Under the pieces are notes generated by a model that saw nothing but the letters and a program-made list of their open reading frames with translations, searched no databases and was not told where the DNA came from. The position numbers and the translations under genes are program-made. 62,500 nt of DNA from ZC4RG17 sp035304485. Its GTDB lineage: Bacteria > Actinomycetota > Acidimicrobiia > Spongiisociales > ZC4RG35. The first letter of the stretch is position 1. Each line of letters begins with the position of its first letter. Where the stretch lies: positions 1-62,500 of the forward strand of contig DATGPZ010000202.1 of NCBI GenBank assembly GCA_035304485.1, read 5' to 3'. Shown here piece after piece: positions 24,771-33,742 of this stretch.

Positions 24771-25820
24771 TCACCTCGGTCTGGCTCGGCTGGAAGGGCG
24801 GGTAGCGACACGGGCGGCGAGGCCCGTGCGGGCCAGGGCCGGGGTCGGGAAGGACGCTCCCTCCGCCAGTCCGGCGAACAACTCGCCGAGAGTCTGCCGG
24901 GCGTCGTGCTCAGGTTGCCATCGGAGATCCCGATGGGCACGCGCGGAGCTCATCCGAGGTACGTCCACCGCCATGTCGAGCCACCCCTCCGGGGTCGGCT
25001 GCAGACGGGCACGCCACGAGGCGGCGACTGCGCCTCGCAAGAGGGGAAACGGGAGGTGGCGGAGATCGGTTCCTAGCACGTCGGCCACTGCCGCCGTATC
25101 CAGCATCGGCTCCGAGTGGAGATTGAATGCTCCTGCTCGGGACGAGTGCAGGGCGAGGTGGAAGGCAGTGGCGACGTCGTCTGTGTGGACGGCCTGGAAG
25201 GTGAGGGTCGCAGGCATGGGGAGCAGAGGCAAGGCACCGTGACGCAGCGTCGCTCGTGGCAACCATCGGGGGAAAAAGAGGCGATGGATACCGGAGGCAG
25301 CGTTGCGCTTGAAGATCAGAGCGGGACGCATCCTCACCACACGCATCTCGGGATACCGCTTCTCCGCCTCGTCGAGGATCCATTCCACAGCGGCCTTGTC
25401 GCGCGAGTAGAACGACGTGGGAGTGCCACCTATGGCCCAGCCTTCGTCCACCGGCATTTCCTTGGACCCCGGGGCATAAGCTCCGATGGAGGAGGCGTAG
25501 AGGAGGGTCGGGACACCGGCCCGCCCTGCCGACTCGAACACCCTCCGGGAACCGAGGATGTTGGTTCTCCACAGTCGGGCGTCGTCGTGGGAGGGCTGGA
25601 TCGCCCACGCCAGATGGACGACGGCGTCGGCTCCTTCGAACTCCCGGTCCAGGTCGGCACTGGCGATGTCGAGGCCGCGCCACGACACGTCCGGAAAGGG
25701 CATCACCTTTCCGATGCGGCGAGCAATGCCCACCACTGATCGAACCTCGGGATCCCGCTCCAGGCGGGCGAGCAAACTGGTTCCGACGTTCCCGCTCGCT
25801 CCTGTCACCACGACCCGCAT
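24771..25820 (-). CDS. NAD-dependent epimerase/dehydratase (extended SDR)
   Basis: 349 residues. 'VVVTGASGNVGTSLLARLE' nucleotide-binding motif at the N-terminus, 'VVHLAWAIQPSHDD', and the catalytic 'SFYSRDKAAVEWILDEAE' (YxxxK). Similar in plan to the epimerase at 19035 but not a close copy. The ATG at 25820 starts the Rossmann motif; the frame continues open upstream to 25895 without similarity. Divergent from the HTH regulator at 25953, so the 132-nt spacer with repeated ATTCAA elements may serve both. Confidence 0.85.
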   Translation of the reverse strand: MRVVVTGASGNVGTSLLARLERDPEVRSVVGIARRIGKVMPFPDVSWRGLDIASADLDREFEGADAVVHLAWAIQPSHDDARLWRTNILGSRRVFESAGRAGVPTLLYASSIGAYAPGSKEMPVDEGWAIGGTPTSFYSRDKAAVEWILDEAEKRYPEMRVVRMRPALIFKRNAASGIHRLFFPRWLPRATLRHGALPLLPMPATLTFQAVHTDDVATAFHLALHSSRAGAFNLHSEPMLDTAAVADVLGTDLRHLPFPLLRGAVAASWRARLQPTPEGWLDMAVDVPRMSSARAHRDLRWQPEHDARQTLGELFAGLAEGASFPTPALARTGLAARVATRPSSRARPR

Positions 25821-25886
25821 GGGGGCTCGCGTACCCGGCCCAGTCACCGGCAAACCGGTCGTGAGCCGATGTCGTCCGAGCGGCAT

Positions 25887-25921
25887 ATTCAACAATCGGG
25901 GTTATATTCAAATCGCTTGAA
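25887..25921 (+). promoter_or_regulatory. ATTCAA repeats and TTCAA-N5-TTGAA operator candidate
   Basis: ATTCAA at 25887-25892 is repeated at 25906-25911, and the second copy forms the inverted repeat TTCAA-ATCGC-TTGAA (25907-25921). A TTATAT element overlaps it (25902-25907). It lies 32 nt before the HTH regulator start and is the likely binding site of that regulator. Confidence 0.5.
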
Positions 25922-25952
25922 CATAGACGGGCGGACCGGTAGAAAGTCCGCC

Positions 25953-26528
25953 ATGGACGCCGTCTACGAAATCGAGGACGTGCTGGTCCTCGACAAGATC
26001 AACCACCCCCTGCGGCTCCGGATGCTGTACCAGCTAGGGGACGAGGCCCGCACCGTCAAAGAGCTGGCGGAGCGTCTGGATGTGCCCGTCACCCGGCTCT
26101 ATTACCACTTGGACCAGCTCCAGTCGGTGGGGTTGATCGAAGTCGTCGACACCCGCAAGTCGGGGGCACGGCTGCAGCGGGTGTATCGGGCGGTGGCCAC
26201 CCGTTTCCAGCCGGGCCGGAGCCTGTTCCAGGCGCCCGACCCGCCTCGCGTCGCCGAGGTGGTGGCATCGACGGTTCTCGATGGTGCACGGCTCGACGCC
26301 ACCGCTGGGGTGCTCAGCCATCTCGGCGACCAGCAGGGAGAGCCCGTTCCCGGCACGCTCGGCAGAACGATGGTGCCGATCAGCCGGGAAGCGGCTCTCG
26401 AGTTCACCCGCAAGCTGGAGGATCTGGTCGCCGAGCTCGAGACCAGAGAGGACCCCGACGGCGAGGAGTACGCCTTCTCGTTCGTCTTCTTTCCGATGGT
26501 CGCACCAGTGAGAGGAGAAACCCCATGA
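25953..26528 (+). CDS. ArsR-like helix-turn-helix regulator of the adjacent ABC operon
   Basis: 191 residues. N-terminal winged helix: 'HPLRLRMLYQLGDEARTVKE', 'LAERLDVPVTRLYYHLDQL', 'VGLIEVVDTRKSGARLQRVY' (wing). The C-terminal half (90-191) has no recognised domain and may sense ligand. The ATG at 25953 is supported by where the conserved sequence begins. The stop overlaps the ATPase ATG by 4 nt (26525-26528), tying the regulator to the transporter operon. Confidence 0.85.
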   Translation: MDAVYEIEDVLVLDKINHPLRLRMLYQLGDEARTVKELAERLDVPVTRLYYHLDQLQSVGLIEVVDTRKSGARLQRVYRAVATRFQPGRSLFQAPDPPRVAEVVASTVLDGARLDATAGVLSHLGDQQGEPVPGTLGRTMVPISREAALEFTRKLEDLVAELETREDPDGEEYAFSFVFFPMVAPVRGETP

Positions 26529-27475
26529 CCGAGTGGACATTCACGGCGGAAGCCGTCTCCAAGTCTTACGACGGCGGCAAGACCTACGCCAATCGCGACG
26601 TCTCGATCCGGGTCGAGCCGGGCGAGGTGTACGGTCTCCTCGGGCCGAACGGAGCGGGGAAGTCGACGCTCGTCAAACAGATCATCGGGCTCCTCAAGCC
26701 CGATTCAGGGAGTATTCGGTTGGGTCCGCACGACCTGGTCGCCGATCCCGCGGCGGCGCGTCAGCTGTGCTCCTACCTTCCCCAGGCGCCGATGCCGATC
26801 GAGGCTTTCCGGATGAAAGAGGCGGTGCGCCTGAGTGGCGAGATCCGAGGCGGCCGTCGCCGAGATGTGGAGGCCCGTGGCGCCGAGCTGATCGAGTCAC
26901 TCCAGATCCAGGAGTGGGAGAGCACCCTCGGCGCCAGGTTGTCGGGCGGCGTTCGTCGCCTGGTCGGTTTCGTGATGGTCACCGTCGTGCCGGGGCGGTT
27001 GGTCATCCTCGACGAACCGACCAACGACGTCGATCCGCTGCGAAGACGCCTTCTATGGGACGAGATTCGCCGTCTCGGGTCGATGGGCGTGTCCGTGATC
27101 CTGGTGACCCACAACGTGCTGGAGGCGGAGAAGTCGGTGGATCGCCTGGCGGTTATCGCCGACGGGCAGGTGCTGGCGGAGGGCACCCCGTCGTCACTCA
27201 AGCAGGCCGATCGTGGGCGTCTCCGACTCCAGGTGATGCTGGCTCCCGGGGTCCCGACACCGCCCGTGCCGGACTACGTGAGGGAACATTCGCGAGTGGG
27301 AAACAACCTCATCGGCGTCATCGACGAGACGAGGGCCGGAGAGGCGATCCAATGGGCGCAGGCGATCATGGAGGCGGGTACGGCCGAAGAGTACGCCCTA
27401 GGAGCCACCACACTGGAGGACGCCTACATTCGGCTCACCGGCCACGTGTCACAGGAGCCCGAGGTGGCCGCATGA
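26525..27475 (+). CDS. ABC exporter ATPase
   Basis: 316 residues. Walker A 'GPNGAGKSTLVKQIIGLL', signature variant 'LSGGVRRLVGFVMVTVVPGR', Walker B 'LVILDEPTNDVDPL', H-loop 'VILVTHNVLEAEKS'. The signature is followed by VRRL rather than the common QRQR-type stretch. GAGAGGAG precedes the ATG. Partner of the two permeases downstream. Confidence 0.9.
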   Translation: MTEWTFTAEAVSKSYDGGKTYANRDVSIRVEPGEVYGLLGPNGAGKSTLVKQIIGLLKPDSGSIRLGPHDLVADPAAARQLCSYLPQAPMPIEAFRMKEAVRLSGEIRGGRRRDVEARGAELIESLQIQEWESTLGARLSGGVRRLVGFVMVTVVPGRLVILDEPTNDVDPLRRRLLWDEIRRLGSMGVSVILVTHNVLEAEKSVDRLAVIADGQVLAEGTPSSLKQADRGRLRLQVMLAPGVPTPPVPDYVREHSRVGNNLIGVIDETRAGEAIQWAQAIMEAGTAEEYALGATTLEDAYIRLTGHVSQEPEVAA

Positions 27476-28257
27476 CGGTGTCGGTGGTTTCGCCGACGGC
27501 GACCCTCAGGTCGGGGCCGGGGGAGTGGTGGCGAAGCTTCAGCGCCATGCTGAGGTGGCAGCTGGCATCGATGCGTCTCGTCCTGCCGGTGATGGTGATG
27601 GTCCAACTCCTGACCGCCTCCGGGATCTCGGTGGGACTGAGCATCTTCTTCGACGACATCGACCCCCGGCGGGCGCTGTATCTCGGCTCTGGGGCCTCGA
27701 TCGTCAGCCTCATCCTGGTCGGGCTGGTGGTCGCCCCCCAGTTGGTGGCCGCCGAGAAAGAGGCTGGCACCTACGAGTACACCTGGTCCTTGCCGGTGCC
27801 GCGCTCGGCGGCGGCAGGAGCCTGGGTTGTCGTGTCGGCGATCGTGAGTCTCCCGGCCATGGTCCTTGGATTGTTCGTCGCTGCCTGGCGGCTCGGCCTC
27901 GACTACGAGCTGGACTGGTCGATTCTCCCAGCGGTCGCTCTGGTGGTCGTGTGTGGAACCCTGATCGGCTACGCCTTCGCTCACGCCATCGAGAACACCA
28001 ACCTGACCCAGATCCTGACCCAGATCCTGGCGTTCGGGATATTCGGATTCACACCGATCACCTACCCGCTGGAGAACCTGCCGCAGTGGATGGGGTCGAT
28101 CCATCAGGTCTTGCCCTTCTATCACATGGGCGTGATCGTCCGGGCCGGGCTCACCGACGGGCTCGTGAGCGGAGTCGCCAGGTCCTATGCGATCGTCCTC
28201 ATCTGGGCGGTAGCGTCGGCGTTGGTGACCGCGGCTCATCTGGGGAGACGGCGATGA
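27472..28257 (+). CDS. ABC-2 type permease, first subunit
   Basis: 261 residues with six predicted helices; 'VVAPQLVAAEKEAGTYEYTW' (cytoplasmic element) and 'TPITYPLENLPQWMGSIHQV' near the fifth helix. ATGA overlap with the ATPase. Same length as, and clearly paralogous to, the next gene ('GTYEYTWSLPVPR' versus 'GTHEYTWSLPVAR'), so the exporter is probably a heterodimer. Confidence 0.88.
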   Translation: MTVSVVSPTATLRSGPGEWWRSFSAMLRWQLASMRLVLPVMVMVQLLTASGISVGLSIFFDDIDPRRALYLGSGASIVSLILVGLVVAPQLVAAEKEAGTYEYTWSLPVPRSAAAGAWVVVSAIVSLPAMVLGLFVAAWRLGLDYELDWSILPAVALVVVCGTLIGYAFAHAIENTNLTQILTQILAFGIFGFTPITYPLENLPQWMGSIHQVLPFYHMGVIVRAGLTDGLVSGVARSYAIVLIWAVASALVTAAHLGRRR

Positions 28258-29039
28258 GCATTTCGACTACGCGACCACCGGCGATCGTTCGACGCGGGCC
28301 CCGCTTCTGGTGGACCTCCTACTGGTCGATGCTGCGCTGGGTCCTGACCCAACACCGGTTCCTGTTCGGCGTCGTGTTGGGGGCTCAAGTCCTGATGGGA
28401 GTGGGTGCGGCCATCATGTATCGGTTCTACATCGGGGAGGTCGATGGGACCTTCGCCGCCTACCTCGTGTCTGGGATACCGGCCCTGTCGATCATCCCTG
28501 TGGGCTTCGTGATGGTCCCCATCCTCGTGATACAGGAGAAGGCTCGAGGAACCCACGAATACACCTGGTCCTTGCCGGTGGCTCGCCTGGCGCCGGTGGC
28601 CGCCACGTTCACGGTGTTCGCGGCGATATCGATCCCGGTGGCTGCGGTCGCCACCTGGGTGGCGGCGGGTCGGTTCGGGGTGGATCTCTCGCTCAGCGCC
28701 GCCGCCTTGCCGGTGGCGGTGCTCGTGTCGCTGATGGGCACCTCGGTCGGCTATGGCATGGCCATGGCGATTCCCGAGCCCCGCATCACGAACCTACTGG
28801 TGAACGTGATCGTCTTCCTGGTTCTCATGTTCTCGCCGATCGTGGTTCCGATCGAGCGGTTCCCCGACTGGGCCGAGGCGGCCCATCGCGTGCTGCCCTT
28901 TTTCCACATGGCGAACGCCATCCGGTCCAGCGTCGTGGAGGGCCTCGGTACTGGAACTGCAGAATCGCTGGCGGTGATGGGGATCTGGCTCGTACTGGGA
29001 TGGGGGGCGGTGGCCTGGGTGGTGGGCCGTCGGGACTGA
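28254..29039 (+). CDS. ABC-2 type permease, second subunit
   Basis: 261 residues; six predicted helices with 'EKARGTHEYTWSLPVARLAP' and 'SPIVVPIERFPDWAEAAHRV'. The ATG overlaps the previous stop (ATGA). Arisen with the upstream gene by tandem duplication. Last gene of the regulator-ATPase-permease-permease operon; cargo unknown. Confidence 0.88.
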   Translation: MSISTTRPPAIVRRGPRFWWTSYWSMLRWVLTQHRFLFGVVLGAQVLMGVGAAIMYRFYIGEVDGTFAAYLVSGIPALSIIPVGFVMVPILVIQEKARGTHEYTWSLPVARLAPVAATFTVFAAISIPVAAVATWVAAGRFGVDLSLSAAALPVAVLVSLMGTSVGYGMAMAIPEPRITNLLVNVIVFLVLMFSPIVVPIERFPDWAEAAHRVLPFFHMANAIRSSVVEGLGTGTAESLAVMGIWLVLGWGAVAWVVGRRD

Positions 29040-29072
29040 ACGATTCGGACCGCGCCGTGCCACGATGAGAGG

Positions 29073-29870
29073 GTGCAGCGATCGAGGCTCCGCGACATCC
29101 CGGATCTGCCTTCGGCCTTCGACGCCCTGGCCGGGGAGCTAGACGGCCGCAAGCCGGCGATCTTCCTCGACTTCGACGGCGTTCTGGCGCCGATCGTTGC
29201 TCATGCCTCCGATGCGCAACCGGCTCCCGGAGCGACGGAAGCCGTCGCCGCGCTCGCCTCCCGTTTCCCGGTGGCGGTGGTGAGTGGACGGGATCGGGCC
29301 GACATCGAGTCGCTCCTCGTCGTGGAAGGCGTCTACTACGCAGGATCCCATGGGTTCGACATCTCAGGGCCCGACGGCTTTCGGGAGGTGAAGGGGGAGC
29401 GGTTCCGGCCTGATCTCCATCGGGCGGCCGCGCAGATGCGCGACGAGGTCGACCATCTGGCGGGTGTGTGGGTAGAGGAGAAGCGTTTCGCCGTCGCCAT
29501 CCACTACCGGGAGGGAGCGGAGGAGGTAGCGGCCGAGGTGCAGGATGCTGCGGATCGGGTCGCCTCGGACTTCGACGAGCTTCGGATCTCCGGCGGGAAG
29601 AAGATCGTCGAGATCCGCCCCGACATCGACTGGAACAAGGGGCGCGCAGTGTCCTGGCTGATCGAGGTCCTGGATGTGGGCGGTGCTGCCTGGCGGCCTC
29701 TCTACATCGGCGACGACGAGACCGACGAGGACGTCTTCGCTGCCTTCGCCGACGGTTCGGGCGTCGGGATCGTGGTCGGCACCGACCACAGGCCGACCCT
29801 GGCCGAGTATTCACTGCGGGATGTCGGTGAGGTGGTCCGGTTCTTGGACGCCCTGGCCGACAGGATCTGA
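29073..29870 (+). CDS. otsB: trehalose-6-phosphate phosphatase
   Basis: 265 residues of the HAD type IIB family: motif I 'IFLDFDGVLAPI' (DxDG), motif II 'VAVVSGRDRADIESLL', 'GSHGFDISGPDGF', and motif IV 'YIGDDETDEDVFAAF'. Removes phosphate from trehalose-6-phosphate to give trehalose. No otsA is adjacent. GTG start at 29073, 33 nt after the ABC operon. Trehalose metabolism also appears at 59775-62500 (GH65 phosphorylase and beta-PGM). Confidence 0.88.
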   Translation: MQRSRLRDIPDLPSAFDALAGELDGRKPAIFLDFDGVLAPIVAHASDAQPAPGATEAVAALASRFPVAVVSGRDRADIESLLVVEGVYYAGSHGFDISGPDGFREVKGERFRPDLHRAAAQMRDEVDHLAGVWVEEKRFAVAIHYREGAEEVAAEVQDAADRVASDFDELRISGGKKIVEIRPDIDWNKGRAVSWLIEVLDVGGAAWRPLYIGDDETDEDVFAAFADGSGVGIVVGTDHRPTLAEYSLRDVGEVVRFLDALADRI

Positions 29871-29932
29871 GGATCCAATCCAGCGACGATTCGGGGCCTC
29901 GCACCGGGTTTTGGATCGCCCGAGATCCGCCA

Positions 29933-29938
29933 TAGCCT
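29933..29938 (+). promoter_or_regulatory. -10 box before the SCO1 gene
   Basis: TAGCCT, 9 nt before the ATG at 29948; no Shine-Dalgarno sequence is visible. Confidence 0.4.
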
Positions 29939-29947
29939 TGGCCGAGA

Positions 29948-30550
29948 ATGCAGCCGCGTTCCCTCCTGTTGGTGCTGGTTTGCGTCCTACTGGCGGCCTG
30001 CGACGGTGGGGCGGCCGCCGCCGACCTGCAGGGCGCAACCGTCGCTGAGCCGACCCCCAAACCCTCGTTCACCCTCACCGACACCGAGGGCCGGCCCTAC
30101 GACTTCGTCGCAGAGACCGAGGGCAAGATCACCCTGCTCTACTTCGGCTACACCCACTGTCCTGACATCTGTCCTGTCCATCTGGCCCAGATCGCCGAGG
30201 CATTCGACCAACTACCGCGAGTGGCGGCCGAATCAGAGGTCGTGTTCGTGACCGTCGATCCCGAAAGAGACACACCCGAGGTACTTCGGCGATTCTTGGA
30301 TCGCTTCGACCGTCGGTTCGTGGGTTTGACGGGCACGCCCGATGAGCTGAAGGCGGCCCAGGAGGCGGTCGGTGTGACACCGGCGTTCAAAGACGGTGGG
30401 GGGGAGGACTACACGGTCCAGCACGCCGGCCAGGTGTTCGCCTGGGGGCCCGACGGGCTCCTCTACGCCCAGTATCCGTTCGGCACCCGTCAGCAGACGT
30501 GGGTGAACGATCTCCAGCTCCTGGCAAAGATCGAGAGCCGACCAGGATGA
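29948..30550 (+). CDS. SCO1/SenC/PrrC family copper metallochaperone lipoprotein
   Basis: 200 residues. Signal peptide with lipobox 'VLLAAC' (Cys18). Thioredoxin-like fold with the copper site 'GYTHCPDICPVHL' (CxxxC) and the partner His in 'YTVQHAGQVFAWGPDG'. It delivers copper to the CuA site of cytochrome c oxidase or acts as a thiol reductase. First gene of a three-gene copper/oxidase assembly operon; its stop overlaps the PCuAC gene start. Confidence 0.9.
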   Translation: MQPRSLLLVLVCVLLAACDGGAAAADLQGATVAEPTPKPSFTLTDTEGRPYDFVAETEGKITLLYFGYTHCPDICPVHLAQIAEAFDQLPRVAAESEVVFVTVDPERDTPEVLRRFLDRFDRRFVGLTGTPDELKAAQEAVGVTPAFKDGGGEDYTVQHAGQVFAWGPDGLLYAQYPFGTRQQTWVNDLQLLAKIESRPG

Positions 30551-30981
30551 CTGCCCGAATTGCCCTGCTCGTGGTCGCACTCGGGGTCACGGCCTGTGCC
30601 GCGACCACCGATAGTCGGAGCATCGACGTGAGCAACGCCCGGATCGGTGAGCCGGCCGGTGTCCACGCCGCCGCCTACATGACGCTGAAGAGCGACGCCG
30701 ACGACCGCCTCGTGGCGGCCGCGACCGACGTGGCCCGGGAAGTGCAATTGCACGTCACGGCGACGGAAGACGATGGGAGCGTGAGGATGGAGCCGACCGG
30801 GGCGATCGCCCTCCCCGCCGGTCAGGAGGTGGTCCTGGAACCGGGTGGGACCCATCTCATGCTGATGGACGTCGAGCCCTTGGAGGCGGGCGACACCGTG
30901 ACATTGGAACTGGAGTTCGAGAGATTCGGTACTCTTCCGGTGACCGCCACCGTCGTCGAGCTGGCGGAGGTGTTCGAGTGA
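30547..30981 (+). CDS. periplasmic copper chaperone PCu(A)C lipoprotein
   Basis: 144 residues; signal peptide with lipobox 'LGVTAC'. The copper motif is intact: His in 'LHVTATEDDG', Met in 'VRMEPTG', then 21 residues to 'THLMLMD' (HxM). It passes Cu(I) to cytochrome oxidase, usually with a SCO protein, which is exactly its upstream neighbour. ATGA overlaps at both ends (SCO1 upstream, CtaG downstream). Confidence 0.88.
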   Translation: MTARIALLVVALGVTACAATTDSRSIDVSNARIGEPAGVHAAAYMTLKSDADDRLVAAATDVAREVQLHVTATEDDGSVRMEPTGAIALPAGQEVVLEPGGTHLMLMDVEPLEAGDTVTLELEFERFGTLPVTATVVELAEVFE

Positions 30982-31784
30982 TCTCCTGGTGGTGTGTTGC
31001 GCTCCAAGAGCCGTGGAGCTGGCGTTGGATCGCCTATCCGGGGATCTGGGTGGCGATGGCTGCGCCCCTGGTGGCGTACTTCCGCACGATCTCACGTAGC
31101 GATCGCCCGACGACGCGCCGCCAGAAGGTGCAGTTCCTGGTAGGGATGCTGATCCTGTGGATCGCCACGGACTGGCCTTTGGGGACCCTGGGTGCCGGGT
31201 ATCTGGCATCGGCCCACATGGCGCAGTTCCTGCTGTACACCCTCGGCGCCGCCCCATTGCTCATGTTGGGCACTCCCGAGTGGATGGCAGAGAGAATCAT
31301 CTCTCGCCTGCGTCTGGGGAGGGTGGCTCGCTGGCTGGGAGGGTCGCTGGTGGGAGCAGGTGTGATCTACAACCTGATGCTCGTGTCGACGCACGCCCCT
31401 GGGGTCGTCTCGCTGTTCCGCACCAGCCAGGTCGGGTCGTTCGTGATGGACGTTCTGTGGCTGGTGGCAGGGTTGATCCTCTGGTTTCCCGTGCTGGCGC
31501 CCATTGCTCGGCTCCGCAGCACCAGTCTCCCCGGCCGAATGGCCTACCTGTTCATCACGACCAGCCTGGTGGCCGTCATTCCGGCCAGTTTCCTGACGTT
31601 CACGACGATGCCGATCTACAGCATCTACGAGCTCGCTCCTCGCATCGGATCCCTCACGGCCCGTGCCGACCAGCAGTTGGCGGGCATCGTGATGAAGCTG
31701 GGTTCGATTCCGATCGTCTGGGGCACGATCGCAGTGCTCTGGTTCCGCTGGGCCGCCACAGAGCGCGTCGACTCAGTCGTGTGA
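30978..31784 (+). CDS. ctaG: cytochrome c oxidase assembly protein, CtaG (caa3) family
   Basis: 268 residues with seven predicted helices and the family block 'SAHMAQFLLYTLGAAPLLML' followed by 'LGTPEW'. Bacillus-type CtaG is needed for caa3/copper-oxidase maturation. The GTG start at 30978 overlaps the PCuAC stop. Together the three genes form a copper-insertion operon. The next 164 nt hold no gene. Confidence 0.85.
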   Translation: MISWWCVALQEPWSWRWIAYPGIWVAMAAPLVAYFRTISRSDRPTTRRQKVQFLVGMLILWIATDWPLGTLGAGYLASAHMAQFLLYTLGAAPLLMLGTPEWMAERIISRLRLGRVARWLGGSLVGAGVIYNLMLVSTHAPGVVSLFRTSQVGSFVMDVLWLVAGLILWFPVLAPIARLRSTSLPGRMAYLFITTSLVAVIPASFLTFTTMPIYSIYELAPRIGSLTARADQQLAGIVMKLGSIPIVWGTIAVLWFRWAATERVDSVV

Positions 31785-31936
31785 CGACTGGCGGAGGAGC
31801 CGCGATTCTCGAGGTAGACGTGTCCGCTCCCTCTCACCGTGTGACGTGTGAGCGCTTTACTGGTGGCCGGGCTCGGATGAGATCGGCCGAGCTCGAAGAC
31901 CGTTTGCGGGTCACGGTCGGCCTGCCCGCTCTGTCC

Positions 31937-31942
31937 TAGCAT
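31937..31942 (+). promoter_or_regulatory. -10 box of leaderless promoter
   Basis: TAGCAT, 6 nt before the ATG at 31949; no Shine-Dalgarno sequence. The same box-plus-spacing is seen at 20078-20090. Confidence 0.5.
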
Positions 31943-31948
31943 CGCCGG

Positions 31949-32569
31949 ATGCGCCGAAAGCTCATCGTCAGCAACTTCCAGACTCTCGACGGATACTACG
32001 AATCGGCTGACAAGACCTTCCATCGCTTCTTCGAATACTTCCTCCCCGAGTACGGGCGGAACGACGCCTTCGACATCCACAACCGGGATCTGCTCCGAGC
32101 CTCTGACACCCTGATCATCAGCGGCCGTGAATCGTTCCTGGGCAACAAGCACTACTGGACGAGCGTGCCCGACGATCCCGAGGCGACCGAAGTTCGGCGG
32201 GATTTCGCCGATCTCATGCGCACGGTAGAGAAGGTCGTGGTCTCCAACACGATCCAGCCCGAAGATCTGGTTCCTTGGGACGACACGACGCGGATCGTTC
32301 GTGGTGGAGACCTCGTCCCCGAGATGATCGCTCTGAAAGAGCGGCCAGGGAGGGACATCCTCATCCTCCAAGGACGGCAATTGTGGAACGAGCTCCTCTT
32401 GCACGGTCTGGTCGACGAGCTGCAGATCACCATCTTCCCGGTCATCGGTGGTGAGGGGATACCGCTCTTCACCGGTCGGCCACCGGTTTCTCTCCGGCTC
32501 GTCTCTACCGAGACCTACGAGGGTTCAGGGAACATCCTCGCCGTCTACCAGCCGGTCTCGGCGGAGTAG
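31949..32569 (+). CDS. dihydrofolate reductase-like (RibD C-terminal fold) protein
   Basis: 206 residues. 'KLIVSNFQTLDGYYESADKT' at the N-terminus and 'DILILQGRQLWNELLLHGLV', 'ITIFPVIGGEGIPLFTG' at the C-terminus are typical of the RibD_C/DHFR-like reductases abundant in Actinobacteria. Probably an NADPH-dependent reductase; substrate unknown. Leaderless start. Confidence 0.85.
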   Translation: MRRKLIVSNFQTLDGYYESADKTFHRFFEYFLPEYGRNDAFDIHNRDLLRASDTLIISGRESFLGNKHYWTSVPDDPEATEVRRDFADLMRTVEKVVVSNTIQPEDLVPWDDTTRIVRGGDLVPEMIALKERPGRDILILQGRQLWNELLLHGLVDELQITIFPVIGGEGIPLFTGRPPVSLRLVSTETYEGSGNILAVYQPVSAE

Positions 32570-32617
32570 GAAGGGCTCCAGAGCGAGTATCGGCCCATTC
32601 GTGTCGGATCACGGAGT

Positions 32618-32631
32618 GGGGATCCGGTCCC
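32618..32631 (+). promoter_or_regulatory. GGGGA-N4-GTCCC element (possible DosR-like site)
   Basis: GGGGATCCGGTCCC, 100 nt before the flavin-binding protein gene; shares the GGGGAnnnGGTCCC pattern with the element at 43218-43231. Weak match to the mycobacterial DosR box. Confidence 0.25.
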
Positions 32632-32730
32632 GTTCTGGGTGTGGTCCCTCGGTGCAGCCAGGGCCGAATGGCCGCTGCACTCGCGGCAGGCGTGTGTCAC
32701 CATGGAAAGAGGAAGCAAGGAGGCGGTGAA

Positions 32731-33153
32731 TTGGACGAAACCCCTCGCCCCAGTGATCACCGGGGTTCGGAGGTGATGACGACAGAAGAGTGCGACCGAC
32801 TACTCGCGGAGACGCCGATCGGTCGGGTCGCCTTCCTGTCCGACGGCGACCCCCACATCCTGCCGGTCAACTATCGCTATCACCAGAACACGATCGTGAT
32901 TCGGACCACGGCGGGCTCCAAGATGGAAGCGGCCGAGATGCGTAGTCGATTCGCCTTCGAGATCGACGGCTGGGACGAGAGCTCTCGCACCGGATGGAGT
33001 GTCCTGGCGCATGGATGGGGCGAAACGGTGGAGGATGCCGACGAAATCGCAGAACTACGGCAACTGGGCCTGGAGCCGTGGGCCGATGGAGAGGGGACCG
33101 ACCTGTGGATCCGGATACGGCTCGACGACATCACCGGACGCCGTGTGTCATGA
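32731..33153 (+). CDS. pyridoxamine 5'-phosphate oxidase-fold, flavin-binding protein
   Basis: 140 residues. 'MTTEECDRLLAETPIGRVAF' then 'HILPVNYRYHQNTIVIRTTA' and 'AEMRSRFAFEIDGWDESSRT' are typical of the PPOX split-barrel group that binds FMN or F420 and includes nitroimidazole-resistance-like proteins. The start is set at TTG 32731, because AAGGAGG lies 7 nt before it; the frame remains open further upstream but lacks a ribosome site. Followed by a universal stress protein. Confidence 0.8.
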   Translation: MDETPRPSDHRGSEVMTTEECDRLLAETPIGRVAFLSDGDPHILPVNYRYHQNTIVIRTTAGSKMEAAEMRSRFAFEIDGWDESSRTGWSVLAHGWGETVEDADEIAELRQLGLEPWADGEGTDLWIRIRLDDITGRRVS

Positions 33154-33210
33154 GTGCTCGTGGCGGCGGGCGTCGGGGGCCTCTACGCTGACGCGAAGAA
33201 AGGACAGAGT

Positions 33211-33669
33211 TTGAGCATCATGGTCCCACTCGATACCTCCGAGGTGTCGAGATCTGCACTCCCGAAGGCGGAAGAGCTGGCCATCGCCCTCGGGAAGTCC
33301 CTCCTGTTGGTGACGGTCGCCGACCGCGACACGGTCGATGCGATCCAGGAGCTGGCCTTCGCCGAGGGTGACGACCCGATCGATGTACTCGAGCTCAACC
33401 TGCGGAGTCGGGCTCGCGGCGTCGACGTCCCTGCAACCACCGATCTCCTCCACGGCTCCGATCCGGCCGCCGCGATCCTGGATCGATCGGAACGCGACGA
33501 CGTCGAGATGATCGTCATGGCTACCCACGGCCGGACCGGCATGTCGCGGTGGCGTCTCGGAAGTGTCGCAGAACGGGTAGTCCGCAATTCACGAGTTCCG
33601 GTCCTGGTGGTGCCCGCCCCCTGGCGGTTGAAAGCACCCGTCGAGGCGGAAGCCGCCGCCCGCTCCTGA
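33211..33669 (+). CDS. universal stress protein (UspA family)
   Basis: 152 residues. 'IMVPLDTSEVSRSALPKAEE' at the start and the ATP-binding loop 'MATHGRTGMSRWRLGSVAER' (G-2x-G-9x-G-S). An ATP-binding Usp. Start TTG at 33211 with AAAGGAC upstream; the ATG four codons later is possible. Sits with the flavin protein, a pairing also seen in mycobacterial dormancy genes. Confidence 0.85.
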   Translation: MSIMVPLDTSEVSRSALPKAEELAIALGKSLLLVTVADRDTVDAIQELAFAEGDDPIDVLELNLRSRARGVDVPATTDLLHGSDPAAAILDRSERDDVEMIVMATHGRTGMSRWRLGSVAERVVRNSRVPVLVVPAPWRLKAPVEAEAAARS

Positions 33670-33729
33670 GCGCGCCATCGAAGCCGCTTCCGACACATCT
33701 CATGGCAGAGCCCTCGGATGAGAGCGTGT

Positions 33730-33735
33730 TAGCGT
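33730..33735 (+). promoter_or_regulatory. -10 box of leaderless promoter
   Basis: TAGCGT, 7 nt before the GTG at 33743 of the NAD-glutamate dehydrogenase gene. Confidence 0.45.
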
Positions 33736-33742
33736 TGGCATC

